DNA of 64,000 bases from Bacteroidetes bacterium HGW-Bacteroidetes-5 (GCA_002842515.1 PHDC01000001.1:1612001-1676000), one strand, 5' to 3'. Counted from the first letter of the stretch, positions 1 to 10,121 are shown. The notes: generated from the sequence alone by a model not told the origin. A program made the numbers and translations.

Positions 1-1023
1 TACCACCTGCTCTTTAGGTAGCTCCTCTACTACCCTGCCGTTAAACCCTTTGGTAGTTTTTGCAGCAAAAAGTGAGTTTATTATTGCCTCTTCTGTGGCT
101 TCAATGGTTGCCAAAAAGATTGAAGAGATTGAATGGTTGTGAATCTCTATTGGATTATAGAGCTTTGTAGTCTCATCTATGAGATTCTCCTTGGCAACAG
201 AGATCGCTATCACATAGTCTCCACTCCCGTTTGATGCAATTCCTCCGGTTTTTGCCAGGCCCATCATAGCTCTTTTTGCTATCCTCTCAAGATTTCGCGA
301 GGTAACCGGCGCATCGGTTACAACTACAATCATACAAGAGCCGTCTGCATATTTATCTACATCCCGCTTAAAGTCGTATTTGCCGAGTAATCTCCCAACC
401 TGAACACCAGCTATCTCGAGAACTCCTCCAAAATTTGTCTGCACTAACACTCCAACAGTATAGCCTCCGAGAGATTCCGGAAGAACTCTGGAAGAGGTTC
501 CTATTCCTCCCTTAAAGCCAAAACAGATTGTACCTGTTCCGGCGCCTACTCCCCCCTCCTCTACAGGGCCGGAAGTTGCATTTGCAATGGCATCCAGAAC
601 ATCCTCCTGTTTAATAGCTCTCGCTCTGATGTTGTTGAGACCTCCATCGTTGGTCTCCCCAACTACACCATTTACAGATCCGATTCCGGAGGAGCCCTCC
701 TGAGCTAAAGTGTAGGTTATCAAGGCTTCCAGTGCGGGTGCTACACTTAGTGTGTTCGTGAGAATAATAGGAGTCTCTATGTTTCCAAGCTCTTTAACCT
801 GCGTGTACCCTGCAAGCTTCCCGAAGCCATTTCCGACATAGATTGCAGCGGGAGTTTTAAGTTTAAACAGATTAGCTTCGTGAGGTATTATTGCAGTTAC
901 GCCTGTTCTTATATCCTCTCCGTTAATAATGGTTTTATGGCCAACCTTTATACCAGCAACATCTGTGATTGCGTTATTCTTCCCCGGTTTAAAAATACCT
1001 GTTTCTACTCCGTAATCCCTCAT
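1..1023 (-). CDS. P1-family (DmpA-like) aminopeptidase, partial at window start
   Basis: Reading leftwards from Met at 1023 the frame stays open to the window edge (341 codons), so the C-terminus lies outside. The N-terminal motif NAITDVAGIKVGH, the Gly-rich centre (GVGAGTGT) and NGSGDY near the end are typical of the DmpA/P1 family. These are Ntn hydrolases that cleave themselves before a Ser and then act as aminopeptidases or D-esterases; the Ser in NGSGDY is the likely nucleophile. The start is uncertain. An ATG at 1112 begins a signal peptide (MKYNSLTYVC) in a different frame from the body, while the body frame upstream of 1023 also reads as a hydrophobic segment ending in LSAQ but has no ATG. 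A 2-bp insertion in the CT-rich stretch near 1080 would explain both, making this an exported protein broken by a frameshift. Otherwise a cytoplasmic form starts at 1023. Confidence 0.8.
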   Translation of the reverse strand, partial: MRDYGVETGIFKPGKNNAITDVAGIKVGHKTIINGEDIRTGVTAIIPHEANLFKLKTPAAIYVGNGFGKLAGYTQVKELGNIETPIILTNTLSVAPALEALITYTLAQEGSSGIGSVNGVVGETNDGGLNNIRARAIKQEDVLDAIANATSGPVEEGGVGAGTGTICFGFKGGIGTSSRVLPESLGGYTVGVLVQTNFGGVLEIAGVQVGRLLGKYDFKRDVDKYADGSCMIVVVTDAPVTSRNLERIAKRAMMGLAKTGGIASNGSGDYVIAISVAKENLIDETTKLYNPIEIHNHSISSIFLATIEATEEAIINSLFAAKTTKGFNGRVVEELPKEQVV

Positions 1024-1158
1024 TCTGGTCTGAGCAGATAGTGGGTTAATCTCAAAGATCTGAGCAGCAAAAAACAGGAGACAGACATAGGTTAAAGAGT
1101 TGTATTTCATATTAATCAATATATTAAAATTCTCTATCTTGATGATGGATGTAAAAAA

Positions 1159-1959
1159 CTATTGCTTACAGTAGAGGATAAAATCTACTATTTTGTCAAA
1201 ACACAACTGGGTCTCCTCCTCAAAGCCTATATGTCCGGAGTTTTCCAGTATCAGATAGTGAGGCTCTTTAAGGCTCTCCAGGAAGGTTAATGCTGCCTGG
1301 ATAGGTATGTAGTTGTCATACTTTCCAAAGATATAAAGAACGGGTGTTTTAGTCATTTTCAGGAACTCTGTATTATCTACCCTCTGCATCATTCCCTCAA
1401 CAACGGCAACTACTCCCTCCGGTTCGTGAATCTCTGCAATCTCAATGATCTCAAAAATCTTCTCCTCCTTTAAGCTAACATTCTGTTTTGCAAACATTTT
1501 TGGAACGGAGAGTTTCGCAATATTTAGAAGTTTGTTCTGTCTAATTAACATAATCTCCCTTTTTCTCTCCTCAATTTTTTCCGGAGAGTCTGCAAATGGA
1601 GATGAGTGCATCATAATAAGAGCACTAAACCTATCTGGATATTTTTTTATAGCCTCTAGTGCAACATAACCACCCATAGAGTGTCCCAAAATAAAGGCCT
1701 TTTCTATTTTGAGGTTATCCAGCAGAGCATTTACTACATCTCCACAAAACTCCATTGTGTTTACCTCTTTTGAACCAGAGAGCCCGTGTCCCGGGATATC
1801 AATAGATATTACCCTCATTTTCTTGGATAATAGAGAGGTAAAGTTCTCCCATATATAGAGTGTCTCCAAATATCCGTGAAGCAGAACAATGCAGCTCTCC
1901 CCCTCTTTGCTATCTGAAATGTGAATGGGCAAACCGTTAATTGTTGAGAAATATTCCAT
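1159..1959 (-). CDS. alpha/beta hydrolase
   Basis: This 266-residue protein has a complete alpha/beta-hydrolase plan. LLHGYLE near residue 27 supplies the oxyanion loop, GHSMGG near residue 93 carries the nucleophile Ser, a late strand (YIFGKYDNYIP) supplies the Asp, and ENSGHIGFEE supplies the His. There is no signal peptide, so it is probably cytoplasmic. The length and the cap between the nucleophile and the Asp resemble small esterases and haloperoxidase-like or BioH-like enzymes. The substrate cannot be told. It stands alone between the DmpA-type gene and a divergent lipoprotein gene. Confidence 0.85.
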   Translation of the reverse strand: MEYFSTINGLPIHISDSKEGESCIVLLHGYLETLYIWENFTSLLSKKMRVISIDIPGHGLSGSKEVNTMEFCGDVVNALLDNLKIEKAFILGHSMGGYVALEAIKKYPDRFSALIMMHSSPFADSPEKIEERKREIMLIRQNKLLNIAKLSVPKMFAKQNVSLKEEKIFEIIEIAEIHEPEGVVAVVEGMMQRVDNTEFLKMTKTPVLYIFGKYDNYIPIQAALTFLESLKEPHYLILENSGHIGFEEETQLCFDKIVDFILYCKQ

Positions 1960-1975
1960 TGTGCTATATTTTGTA

Positions 1976-1983
1976 CAAATCTA
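1976..1983 (-). promoter_or_regulatory. -7 promoter element for the hydrolase at 1159-1959
   Basis: On the minus strand this reads TAGATTTG, matching the Bacteroidota -7 consensus TAnnTTTG, 16 bp upstream of the ATG. No clear -33 TTG was found. Confidence 0.45.
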
Positions 1984-2005
1984 ATAGATTTAAAGGTAAT
2001 TTTTA

Positions 2006-2013
2006 TACTTTTG
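2006..2013 (+). promoter_or_regulatory. -7 promoter element for the lipoprotein at 2064
   Basis: TACTTTTG matches TAnnTTTG and lies 50 bp before the ATG, which allows a short 5' leader. Confidence 0.45.
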
Positions 2014-2063
2014 TCTCACCTAAACAAGACTATCCGTTTTGTAATCCTTAAAAAAAATTTACG

Positions 2064-2588
2064 ATGAAAATTAACAAAGTTATCTCTCTCTTCTCTGTAC
2101 TGCTGCTTGCAATCTCTATCTCAAGCTGTAACAAAGAGTTACAACCGATTGTGCTTACAGGCACCTGGGAGCTAGATACTGCTGCTGTTATTGTGAGAAT
2201 TGTTTATAGCCCTGTAGTTGCAAACGAGTTCCCTGAGACTGTAAAGTTTCTTGCTGCCAACATAAATAAAATTAAACAGGAGCTTATGAAGCCTCAAAGC
2301 ATTGTCTTTAAGGTCCCTAACCTCACAGAGTTCAACTACAACGATGTTCCGCTACCAATACACGGGACATATGTCCAGGAAAACGCCTATTTTGCCATTA
2401 CCAATCCACTCTTTCCTGCCGGAATCAGTGGAGCATCAGATAATTTAAGGCTAGAACTTTACTACGACAGAGACTATCTTATGATGATTCTCTACACCTT
2501 CCTTACAGATCAGGATGATTCACCCTCTACTTACGATCGCCTCATAGAGACATTTCACGGCGTGGGCTCCTATAAGAAAGTAAACTAA
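2064..2588 (+). CDS. hypothetical lipoprotein
   Basis: The protein has 174 residues. Residues 1-21 form a lipoprotein signal peptide with a lipobox ending in SISSC, giving a lipidated Cys22 followed by NKE. The mature part opens with TGTWEL, common at the start of small lipocalin-like or calycin-like barrel lipoproteins in Bacteroidota, but no named family is recognised. It is a single gene facing the minus-strand frdB. A 20-bp tandem duplication spans its stop codon. Confidence 0.7.
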   Translation: MKINKVISLFSVLLLAISISSCNKELQPIVLTGTWELDTAAVIVRIVYSPVVANEFPETVKFLAANINKIKQELMKPQSIVFKVPNLTEFNYNDVPLPIHGTYVQENAYFAITNPLFPAGISGASDNLRLELYYDRDYLMMILYTFLTDQDDSPSTYDRLIETFHGVGSYKKVN

Positions 2589-2611
2589 CCTCGAAGAAAG
2601 TAAACTAACCT
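2574..2611. repeat. 20-bp-period tandem duplication across a stop codon
   Basis: AAGAAAGTAAACTAACCT occurs at 2574-2591 and again at 2594-2611. The first copy contains the last codons and stop of the lipoprotein gene, so the duplication repeats the stop codon in the 3' end. It looks like a simple replication-slippage duplication. Confidence 0.85.
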
Positions 2612-2639
2612 GGAGGTTTATTCTATTTAGTTAAAATAA

Positions 2640-3419
2640 TTAGTCTTTAATTTTTGCAAGCAGAAACTCTCGGTTCATACGAGCGATGTGTGATACTGAG
2701 ATGCTTTTCGGGCACTCCATTTCACACGCTCTTGTATTTGTGCAGGCGCCAAAGCCCAGTTCATCCATCTTTGCAACCATTGCCTTCACTCTTCGTGCAG
2801 CCTCTACCCTACCCTGAGGAAGCAGAGCCAAAGAGCTAACCCTTGCCGAAACAAAGAGCATTGCAGATCCGTTTTTGCAAGTTGCAATACAGGCGCCACA
2901 CCCCACGCAGGCTGCAGCATCCATACTCTCCTCTGCATAATCTCTTGGAATTGGTATTGTATTGGCGTCGGGAACTCCTCCGGTATTTACCGATACATAT
3001 CCACCCGCTTGAAGAATTTTATCCAGAGCGTTTCTGTCTACAATGAGATCTTTAATTACAGGCATCCCGGCAGAGCGCCAAGGTTCAATTGTAATCGTTT
3101 GACCATCTTTGAATTTACGCATATGAAGCTGGCAGGTTGTAATCTCATTATCCGGACCGTGAGCCCTACCGTTTATGTATAGTGAACACATCCCGCAAAT
3201 TCCCTCCCTGCAATCGTGGTCAAAAGTTACCGGCCCATCACTTTTACACCCCTTCTCTACAGCAACGCTATCGATACCTTTACGGGTTAACTGATCGTTT
3301 AGAATATCCAACATCTCCAGAAAAGAGGTATCCGGCGAGATATCTTTTATCTGATATGTATGGAAAGAGCCCTTCTCCTTTGCGCTTTTCTGACGCCAAA
3401 CTTTTAGTGTAAAGTCCAT
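2640..3419 (-). CDS. frdB: fumarate reductase/succinate dehydrogenase iron-sulfur subunit
   Basis: This 259-residue subunit carries electrons between the membrane quinone site and the flavoprotein. Cys70, 75, 78 and 96 (CREGICGMC ... C) form the plant-type [2Fe-2S] site. Cys171, 174, 177 and 181 ([11 protein letters not shown]) and Cys226, 232 and 236 ([11 protein letters not shown]) bind the two C-terminal clusters. It is the second gene of a minus-strand pair, 13 bp after the flavoprotein. Sequence alone does not decide the direction of the reaction; fumarate respiration is usual in anaerobic members of the phylum. No cytochrome b subunit gene is next to the pair. Confidence 0.95.
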   Translation of the reverse strand: MDFTLKVWRQKSAKEKGSFHTYQIKDISPDTSFLEMLDILNDQLTRKGIDSVAVEKGCKSDGPVTFDHDCREGICGMCSLYINGRAHGPDNEITTCQLHMRKFKDGQTITIEPWRSAGMPVIKDLIVDRNALDKILQAGGYVSVNTGGVPDANTIPIPRDYAEESMDAAACVGCGACIATCKNGSAMLFVSARVSSLALLPQGRVEAARRVKAMVAKMDELGFGACTNTRACEMECPKSISVSHIARMNREFLLAKIKD

Positions 3420-3432
3420 ATCTAATCAATGA

Positions 3433-5379
3433 TTAATCTTTGTAATTTCTTGTGGCTATCTTCACAAATTCATATTTAAGAGGCTCTTTATGAACAACAT
3501 TACCTGCCTCTTTGCCTGCATACTCCCAGCATCCGACATACATAAAGTTCTGGTCATCCCTTTTGGTTTCACCATCCTCTGTCTGCATCTCTTCACGGAA
3601 GTGACCTCCGCAGGACTCTTTTCTTAAAAGCGCATCCATAGCCATTAACTCTCCCAGCTCCAGAAAATCTGCTACCCTTGTGGCCTTCTCAAGCTCCTGA
3701 TTTAGCTCCCGGTTCTCTCCCGGAATATATAGGTTTTTCCAAAACTCATCCTTGAGAGCCTTTATCTCTGTGATTGCTTTTTCAAGACCCTTTTCATTTC
3801 GTGCCATTCCAACATAGTCCCACATTATGTGACCTAGTTTTTTATGGAAGTAATCTACGCTCTCTCCTCCTTTTATTGATAGAAGTCTCTCTATTTTATC
3901 TTTTATGGCTCTCTCAGCCTCTTCAAAAGCAGGGTGGTTAACATCTGTTTTTGGTGCCTGAATCTTTCCGGCCAGAGAGTCTCCTATTGTATAAGGTAGG
4001 ATAAAATATCCATCGGCAAGCCCCTGCATAAGAGCAGATGCACCAAGCCTGTTACCTCCGTGATCGCTAAAATTTGCCTCACCTATTGCATAAAGACCCG
4101 GTATTGTCGTTTGCAGATTGTAGTCTACCCAAAGACCACCCATTGTATAGTGAATTGCCGGGTAGATCATCATCGGCTCCTGGTAAGGGTTGACATCTGT
4201 TATCTTCTCATACATCTGAAACAGATTTCCATACCTCTCTTCAATCACCTTTTTACCCAATCTCTCTATGGAAGTTTTGAAATCCAGAAAGACAGCCAGC
4301 CCGGTCTCGTTAACACCATATCCTGCGTCACATCTCTCTTTTGCAGCCCTGGATGCCACATCCCTTGGAACTAAGTTACCGAAAGCAGGGTATCTTCTCT
4401 CCAGATAATAATCTCTATCCTCCTCCGCTATTTGAGATGCCAATATTTTTTTCTCCCGCAGCTTCTCAACATCCTCTTTTCTCTTTGGAACCCAAATCCT
4501 TCCGTCATTACGGAGTGATTCGCTCATAAGAGTGAGTTTAGACTGCTGCTCTCCGTGAACCGGAATACAGGTTGGGTGAATTTGAGCAAATGATGGATTC
4601 CCAAAGAAGGCTCCTTTTTTATAACATTGCCAGATAGATGATGCATTGCTATTCATTGCATTAGTGGAGAGAAAGAAGACATTTCCATAACCACCTGTAG
4701 CAATGACAACTGCGTGTGCACCGTAACGCTCAATCTCTCCGGTAACAAGATTTCTAACAATTATTCCCCTGGCCTCACCATCAATCAGTACTACATCCAA
4801 CATCTCCCTTCTGGTGAACGACTGTACACTTCCCAGATTTATCTGACGATTTAATGCCCCGTATGCTCCCAAAAGTAGCTGTTGACCGGTCTGGCCTCTT
4901 GCATAAAATGTTCTGCTTACCTGAGAGCCGCCAAACGAGCGATTGTCAAGCAACCCCCCGTACTCTCTCGCAAACGGAACCCCCTGTGCAACACACTGAT
5001 CTATAATAAGGTTACTCACCTCTGCAAGACGGTAGACATTTCCCTCCCGGCTTCTGTAGTCGCCCCCCTTTATTGTGTCGTAGAAGAGACGATGGACAGA
5101 GTCGTTATCATTTGGGTAGTTTTTAGCAGCATTTATCCCCCCCTGAGCAGCAATTGAGTGAGCTCTCCTTGGTGAGTCGCTTATACAAAAAACCTTAACA
5201 TTGTAGCCCAATTCACCCAGTGCAGCAGCAGCCGAAGCCCCTCCCAAACCTGTTCCTACCACAATAATATCAAGTTTTCTTTTATTAGCCGGGCTAACCA
5301 CTCGAATCTGACTCTTATGCCTGGTCCACTTCTCGGACAAAGGGCCCTCAGGAATCTTAGAATTAAGTTTTTCGGACAT
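3433..5379 (-). CDS. frdA: fumarate reductase/succinate dehydrogenase flavoprotein subunit
   Basis: The 648-residue flavoprotein catalyses fumarate/succinate interconversion on the inner face of the cytoplasmic membrane. GTGLGG at 42-47 begins the FAD Rossmann fold. His74 in [10 protein letters not shown] is the expected site of covalent FAD attachment. [10 protein letters not shown] and [13 protein letters not shown] carry substrate-binding His and Arg residues. The length matches the long Bacteroidota form that usually works with a single five-helix cytochrome b, but the 110 bp upstream is followed by an opposite-strand GH20 gene, so that partner must be encoded elsewhere. Confidence 0.95.
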   Translation of the reverse strand: MSEKLNSKIPEGPLSEKWTRHKSQIRVVSPANKRKLDIIVVGTGLGGASAAAALGELGYNVKVFCISDSPRRAHSIAAQGGINAAKNYPNDNDSVHRLFYDTIKGGDYRSREGNVYRLAEVSNLIIDQCVAQGVPFAREYGGLLDNRSFGGSQVSRTFYARGQTGQQLLLGAYGALNRQINLGSVQSFTRREMLDVVLIDGEARGIIVRNLVTGEIERYGAHAVVIATGGYGNVFFLSTNAMNSNASSIWQCYKKGAFFGNPSFAQIHPTCIPVHGEQQSKLTLMSESLRNDGRIWVPKRKEDVEKLREKKILASQIAEEDRDYYLERRYPAFGNLVPRDVASRAAKERCDAGYGVNETGLAVFLDFKTSIERLGKKVIEERYGNLFQMYEKITDVNPYQEPMMIYPAIHYTMGGLWVDYNLQTTIPGLYAIGEANFSDHGGNRLGASALMQGLADGYFILPYTIGDSLAGKIQAPKTDVNHPAFEEAERAIKDKIERLLSIKGGESVDYFHKKLGHIMWDYVGMARNEKGLEKAITEIKALKDEFWKNLYIPGENRELNQELEKATRVADFLELGELMAMDALLRKESCGGHFREEMQTEDGETKRDDQNFMYVGCWEYAGKEAGNVVHKEPLKYEFVKIATRNYKD

Positions 5380-5401
5380 TTTTTAACATTTTTTGAGAGC
5401 T

Positions 5402-5409
5402 CAAAATTA
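5402..5409 (-). promoter_or_regulatory. -7 promoter element for frdAB
   Basis: On the minus strand this reads TAATTTTG, matching TAnnTTTG, 22 bp upstream of the frdA ATG. Confidence 0.5.
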
Positions 5410-5484
5410 CCTATTTTAAGTCAGATTCCAAACTACAGAACTCCTTTTGCTTTTTTATTATCTTTGTCATATGAGATAATACTC

Positions 5485-5492
5485 TATATTTG
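5485..5492 (+). promoter_or_regulatory. -7 promoter element for the GH20 gene
   Basis: TATATTTG matches TAnnTTTG and lies 39 bp before the ATG at 5532. A second match, TATCTTTG, lies at 5459-5466. A TTG inside the element (5490) opens the longer reading frame and so cannot be the real start if this promoter is used. Confidence 0.55.
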
Positions 5493-5531
5493 AAACATAC
5501 AATATTACTATTTGATATAAAAAAGACGGCT

Positions 5532-7754
5532 ATGAAAAGATTATTGAGTCTAATATTTGCAACATCTTTAGCTCTCTCGGCCGCTGCCCAGGTTTCGGTT
5601 ATTCCAAAACCAAACAAGGTAGAGACAGGGGAGGGGAGGTTTAAATTTGACAATAACACAACTCTATTCTCAAACGAAAAGAGCCCCTCTAACTTAGAGT
5701 ATCTTAAAGCTCTTCTTGTACCTGCTACCGGGTTTACTTTTAATACAGCAAAAGAGAAGCCTGCAGATAATTACATTATTCTGGATCTATCAGAACAGTA
5801 TGGTATAGATACCGGCAAAGAGAGCGGATTGCCAAAAGAGGGGTATATTCTGGATATATCTGTCAAAGGAATTACAATAAAAGCAGCAGATGGTGCCGGT
5901 ATATTCTACGGTATTCAATCACTCCTCCAACTTATGCCTGCCGTTGTCTACTCCGGAAGAGCCTCCGGTCACGAAGATTGGAGTGTTGCTGCCGTAAGAA
6001 TAGAGGACAGCCCCCGGTTTGGTTACAGAGGGATGATGCTGGATGTCTCCCGCACTTTTTTTGACGCGGCCACCGTAAAAAAATATATAGATTGGATGGC
6101 CTATCACAAGATCAATAAATTTCACTGGCACCTCACCGACGACAATGGCTGGAGAGTAGAGATAAAAAAATATCCTCTGCTAACAAGCAAAGGTGCGTGG
6201 AGAGGTCCCGGAGAGGTTCTCTCTGCAGCGTTCGGTTCCGGTAAAACCAGATACGGCGGTTTCTATACACAGGAGCAGATAAAGGATATCGTTGCCTATG
6301 CAGCAAAGCGACACATTGAGGTTATTCCGGAGATAGACCTTCCGGGACACAGCAAGGCTGTTACCGCATCCTACCCGAATGTTGCCTGTGACGGAAATGA
6401 TACAGGATTGAGCGTACAGGGTGTGGGGCAGAATGTCTGGTGCGTAGGGAAAGAGGCCAACTTCCATATGCTTGAGAATATAATAAAAGAGATGGTTAAG
6501 CTCTTCCCTTCCAAGAATTTTCATATTGGTGGAGATGAGGTAAACTACACCTCCTGGGATAACTGCCCTCATTGCCAGGATCTGATGAAAAAAGAGGGGA
6601 TGAAGGAGCACGATGAGCTTCTTAACTACTTTGTTCGCAGAATGGAGGCAATTTTAGAGAAACAGGGTAAGGATATGTCCGGGTGGGATGAGATTCTGGA
6701 GGGTGGTAAACTCAATCCAAATAGCCGTGTATATGCCTGGAGAAGTATCGCCAAAGGTATCGAATCTGTTACCAAAGGACAGCCCACCATAATGATGCCG
6801 GGGGAGTACTGCTATTTTGATATGAAGCAATCGCAAAACGACAGGGGTCATAACTGGGCCGGAATTGTAACTCTTGAGAAGAGCTACTCACTGGACCCTA
6901 TAGGTACAGCAAAGCTAAGCAACGAACAGGCCGGTCTCATTGTAGGGGTTCAGGGAGCGCTCTGGACAGAGCTTCTGGGATGGCCTCCAAGGTTTATAGA
7001 TTATCAAACATATCCACGCCTTGCTGCAATTGCAGAGGTTGGATGGACAAACCCGGAGCTTAAGGAGTGGAGTGAATTCAATAACAGAATGGTCTCTTCT
7101 CACTTTGAGAGGATGTACCAGATGGGTATAGCATTTAGGGTTCCACCTCCGGTAGTAAAGTTTGAGGAGGGTGCTGTTAAAGTTCATCTTCCATATCCTT
7201 GGGCTGTAGTAAGATACACAACAGATGAGTCCAATCCTACAATACACTCTCCTGTATACAGAGGAGAGATTATTACCGATAAAGCACAAAAATTTAGATT
7301 TGCAACATTCTACAAAGATGAGCTTATAAGCTTGGTTGTAAAACCGGAAAATGCAGATTATAAATATCTGAAACCGGTTACTACCATAATAACATCAATG
7401 GCAGAGAATCCAAAATTCCCTGTAAAAAACCTGGTCGACTATAAATTTGAGACATACTTTAGGAGCGAAAAACAAATTGTTGCAGGAGATTACATTATAT
7501 ACCTGTTTGAAGAGCCTGTAAAAACTAAAAGGGTAACCATCGAGACCGGAATTCCAAACATCTCCTTTTACGGTATAACAGAGGGATATGCAGAGTATAG
7601 TTACGACGGAACTAATTATATCAGGGGTGGCGATTTTATTAGAGGTAAGGTTGTTATATATCCACAAAAGGCGGTAAAAGCGATAAGATTGGTTGCGAGC
7701 GACACAAACGACGGCCACATACTCTCGCTGCAGGATCTTAGAATCGAAGAGTAG
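5532..7754 (+). CDS. secreted GH20 beta-N-acetylhexosaminidase
   Basis: This 740-residue exo-glycosidase removes terminal GlcNAc or GalNAc from glycans. The ATG at 5532 was chosen because a clear signal peptide begins there (MKRLLSLIFATSLALSAAAQ) and the upstream TTG lies in the promoter. The order is an N-terminal GH20b domain (about 20-150), a TIM barrel with the catalytic pair Asp335-Glu336 in GGDEVNYTSW, then a C-terminal region (from about residue 620) resembling an F5/8-type carbohydrate-binding beta-sandwich. It probably acts in the periplasm or on the outer membrane, on host or cell-wall glycans. It is monocistronic, followed by a terminator. Confidence 0.93.
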   Translation: MKRLLSLIFATSLALSAAAQVSVIPKPNKVETGEGRFKFDNNTTLFSNEKSPSNLEYLKALLVPATGFTFNTAKEKPADNYIILDLSEQYGIDTGKESGLPKEGYILDISVKGITIKAADGAGIFYGIQSLLQLMPAVVYSGRASGHEDWSVAAVRIEDSPRFGYRGMMLDVSRTFFDAATVKKYIDWMAYHKINKFHWHLTDDNGWRVEIKKYPLLTSKGAWRGPGEVLSAAFGSGKTRYGGFYTQEQIKDIVAYAAKRHIEVIPEIDLPGHSKAVTASYPNVACDGNDTGLSVQGVGQNVWCVGKEANFHMLENIIKEMVKLFPSKNFHIGGDEVNYTSWDNCPHCQDLMKKEGMKEHDELLNYFVRRMEAILEKQGKDMSGWDEILEGGKLNPNSRVYAWRSIAKGIESVTKGQPTIMMPGEYCYFDMKQSQNDRGHNWAGIVTLEKSYSLDPIGTAKLSNEQAGLIVGVQGALWTELLGWPPRFIDYQTYPRLAAIAEVGWTNPELKEWSEFNNRMVSSHFERMYQMGIAFRVPPPVVKFEEGAVKVHLPYPWAVVRYTTDESNPTIHSPVYRGEIITDKAQKFRFATFYKDELISLVVKPENADYKYLKPVTTIITSMAENPKFPVKNLVDYKFETYFRSEKQIVAGDYIIYLFEEPVKTKRVTIETGIPNISFYGITEGYAEYSYDGTNYIRGGDFIRGKVVIYPQKAVKAIRLVASDTNDGHILSLQDLRIEE

Positions 7755-7763
7755 AAAAGATTG

Positions 7764-7797
7764 GTTGTCGCCCACTTAGGACGGCAACTATTTTTTT
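7764..7797 (+). terminator. rho-independent terminator after the GH20 gene
   Basis: GTTGTCG (7764-7770) pairs with CGGCAAC (7782-7788), with one G-U pair and an 11-nt loop, and is followed by TATTTTTTT. It lies between convergent genes and reaches the stop codon of the minus-strand C45-like gene. Confidence 0.7.
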
Positions 7798-9011
7798 ACG
7801 GAGAGGGAGAGATAGGCCCCGGTAATAGCTTCGTCTACATCTGCATAAAGATCCTGAAGCTCTTTCTGGTTTATACCCTCTCTTCTCCATCGTTCTATTG
7901 GCTCGCGGAAAAGAGATTCGATATAACTTTCTGTTCCGGAGAGTTCTTGCATATATCCGGTGCGGCTACTATTGTAGATAAGGTTGAAATTCATATATTT
8001 TGAACCATTACCCCTCTTTATTGAGAATGTTTTATGTTTTAGTGCAACTGCTTTATCGCACGCAAAAGCATTTTCGCTACTCTTTGATTTCATAACCACC
8101 ATAGGTTGTTTCTCCTCTGCTTTCACCCATAGTGGTATAGCAACACCGGCAGCGGGGTAACCAAGTATTGTCCACATAATTGACATCTCTGGATTTTCAC
8201 CCGGTTTTACCCCCTGAATAGCTACAGATGCAGTTGAAGATTTTCTTGGAATATAGTCCTGATCTACAACCCATCCTCCATTTCTCTCCGGTGAGTGCTC
8301 CGGCTTAAGGAGGTCTATCCCTTGAAGTGAGTGGTAATATGAGCGAGAGAGGTTATTAAAGATCCAGTGAGGTGTAATTGAACACAATGGAGATGCTTTC
8401 GAGAAAATTTCTGTTGCTGTCTGATGCCTGATATAGCCCATACCCTCATTAAAACGGCCTGTATATGAGAAGTTAGTATAAATAAGATATCCTTGTGGAG
8501 CGTTCTTCTGGTCATTCGCATCTACCTTTACAAATCTAGTATTGTTTGTCTCGTAATATGCTGCTCCTCCCTCGGCGTCTATAACTCCGAAATTGGCCTC
8601 TACCCTCATAGGACGGGGAAGTTTATTGAGAAACTCCTCGAAATCCGAAAGATTTTTACAAACAGCAAGAGCTTTATACATTAACTCTCCCTCCATATCC
8701 ATATCCTTAATGTCATCATCTTTAAGGTTATAGGAGGCAGTATTCATTATTGAAAAGCCGGCACTGTTTGTTCCAATCCACACAACCCCACCTTTATCCG
8801 GGCTGTTTACCAGTGCAAGGAAGTTATATCGCTCCCCTTTGAAGTACTCTATCCTGTTGTTCTCTTCGCCGGTATCTCTGTGCTTCCAGAGAATTGGTCT
8901 TCCGTCGGCAGTTATCTTACCTGTTATTATTGCAGATGTGCAACTTAAAAGATGGTTATAGAAAAAAACCGATATAAATGTTACAAGTATTGTAATGTAT
9001 AATCTTTTCAT
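7788..9011 (-). CDS. C45-like linear amide C-N hydrolase (Ntn hydrolase)
   Basis: The 407-residue protein starts with a hydrophobic export segment directly followed by Cys24 in LLSCTSAI. In the acyl-CoA:6-aminopenicillanate acyltransferase/C45 group the N-terminal Cys exposed by cleavage is the nucleophile. GRPILWKHRDTG just after it is the family's conserved segment, and NTNSAGFSIMNT-like residues near 85-95 line the site. These enzymes hydrolyse amide bonds of small acyl amides, with bile-salt hydrolase as a distant relative. The substrate here is unknown. The gene stands alone with no operon partner. Confidence 0.75.
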   Translation of the reverse strand: MKRLYITILVTFISVFFYNHLLSCTSAIITGKITADGRPILWKHRDTGEENNRIEYFKGERYNFLALVNSPDKGGVVWIGTNSAGFSIMNTASYNLKDDDIKDMDMEGELMYKALAVCKNLSDFEEFLNKLPRPMRVEANFGVIDAEGGAAYYETNNTRFVKVDANDQKNAPQGYLIYTNFSYTGRFNEGMGYIRHQTATEIFSKASPLCSITPHWIFNNLSRSYYHSLQGIDLLKPEHSPERNGGWVVDQDYIPRKSSTASVAIQGVKPGENPEMSIMWTILGYPAAGVAIPLWVKAEEKQPMVVMKSKSSENAFACDKAVALKHKTFSIKRGNGSKYMNFNLIYNSSRTGYMQELSGTESYIESLFREPIERWRREGINQKELQDLYADVDEAITGAYLSLSVKK

Positions 9012-9077
9012 TTTAAAATATTTAAATATGCTTATCGTTTAAAATTACGTAATTAAATGCAAATTACAAGAAAACTG

Positions 9078-10097
9078 TTAGAAGATAGTTGGACCGGAAA
9101 TATTCTCTTTTATAATTCCAAGATGTTTGTAGGCCAACTCTGTTACCTCTCTTCCCCTTGGCGTTCTCTGTATAAAACCCTCTTTTATGAGAAATGGTTC
9201 GTAAACCTCCTCGATAGTTCCAATATCTTCACTTACCGCAGTTGCAATTGTTGCCACACCTACGGGGCCTCCTTTAAATTTATGAATTATTGTAGATAGA
9301 ATCTTATTATCCATAGAGTCCAGCCCTCGTTTGTCGATATTGAGAGCATCAAGTGCATAAAGAGTTATATTCAAATCAATTACGCCTGTTCCCTTAACTT
9401 GGGCAAAATCTCTTACCCGTCTCAGAAGAGAATTTGCAATCCTGGGTGTACCCCTGCTTCTTCTGGAGATCTCCATCGCTGCATTATCTTCAATCGGGAT
9501 ATTTAGAATTGCAGAGCTTCTTTTGATAATCTCTAAAAGTACAGATGAGTCGTAATACTCAAGATGTGACTGAATTCCGAAGCGTGCCCTAAGAGGAGAG
9601 GTAAGAAGACCGCTACGCGTTGTGGCTCCAACCAGAGTAAACGGATTTAACGAAATCTGTACAGACCTTGCTCCCGGTCCCTTATCTATCATCAAATCTA
9701 TGGTAAAATCCTCCATTGCAGAGTAGAGATACTCCTCAACAACCGGGGAGAGACGGTGAATCTCGTCAATAAAGAGAACATCTCCCTTCTCCAAACCTGT
9801 TAACAAACCTGCCAGATCGCCCGGTTTATCCAGAACCGGACCGGATGTAATTTTTAAGTCAACCCCAAGTTCATTTGCAACTATGTGAGCAAGAGTTGTT
9901 TTACCTAACCCAGGAGGCCCGTGAAAAAGAACGTGGTCCAAAGCTTCTCCTCTCATCATAGCAGCCTTGACAAAGATTTTAAGATTTTCGATAATCTTAT
10001 CCTGTCCCGAGAATTCAGAAAAATCTCTTGGCCGGATTTGTCCCTCAAAATCTCTATCTTTATTCTCCCTCTCTTGTCTGGGATCGAAATTAACCAT
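9078..10097 (-). CDS. ruvB: Holliday junction branch-migration ATPase RuvB
   Basis: The 339-residue AAA+ motor drives branch migration with RuvA. The N-terminus ([11 protein letters not shown]) is the family signature. Walker A is GPPGLGKT at about 60-67, Walker B is LFIDEIHRL, sensor 1 is GATTRSGLL, and the arginine-finger region is PLRARFGI. The C-terminal winged helix ([16 protein letters not shown]) binds DNA. Length is standard. ruvA is not adjacent. Confidence 0.97.
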   Translation of the reverse strand: MVNFDPRQERENKDRDFEGQIRPRDFSEFSGQDKIIENLKIFVKAAMMRGEALDHVLFHGPPGLGKTTLAHIVANELGVDLKITSGPVLDKPGDLAGLLTGLEKGDVLFIDEIHRLSPVVEEYLYSAMEDFTIDLMIDKGPGARSVQISLNPFTLVGATTRSGLLTSPLRARFGIQSHLEYYDSSVLLEIIKRSSAILNIPIEDNAAMEISRRSRGTPRIANSLLRRVRDFAQVKGTGVIDLNITLYALDALNIDKRGLDSMDNKILSTIIHKFKGGPVGVATIATAVSEDIGTIEEVYEPFLIKEGFIQRTPRGREVTELAYKHLGIIKENISGPTIF

Positions 10098-10121
10098 AGT
10101 TTTTAACAGTTATAATATTTA

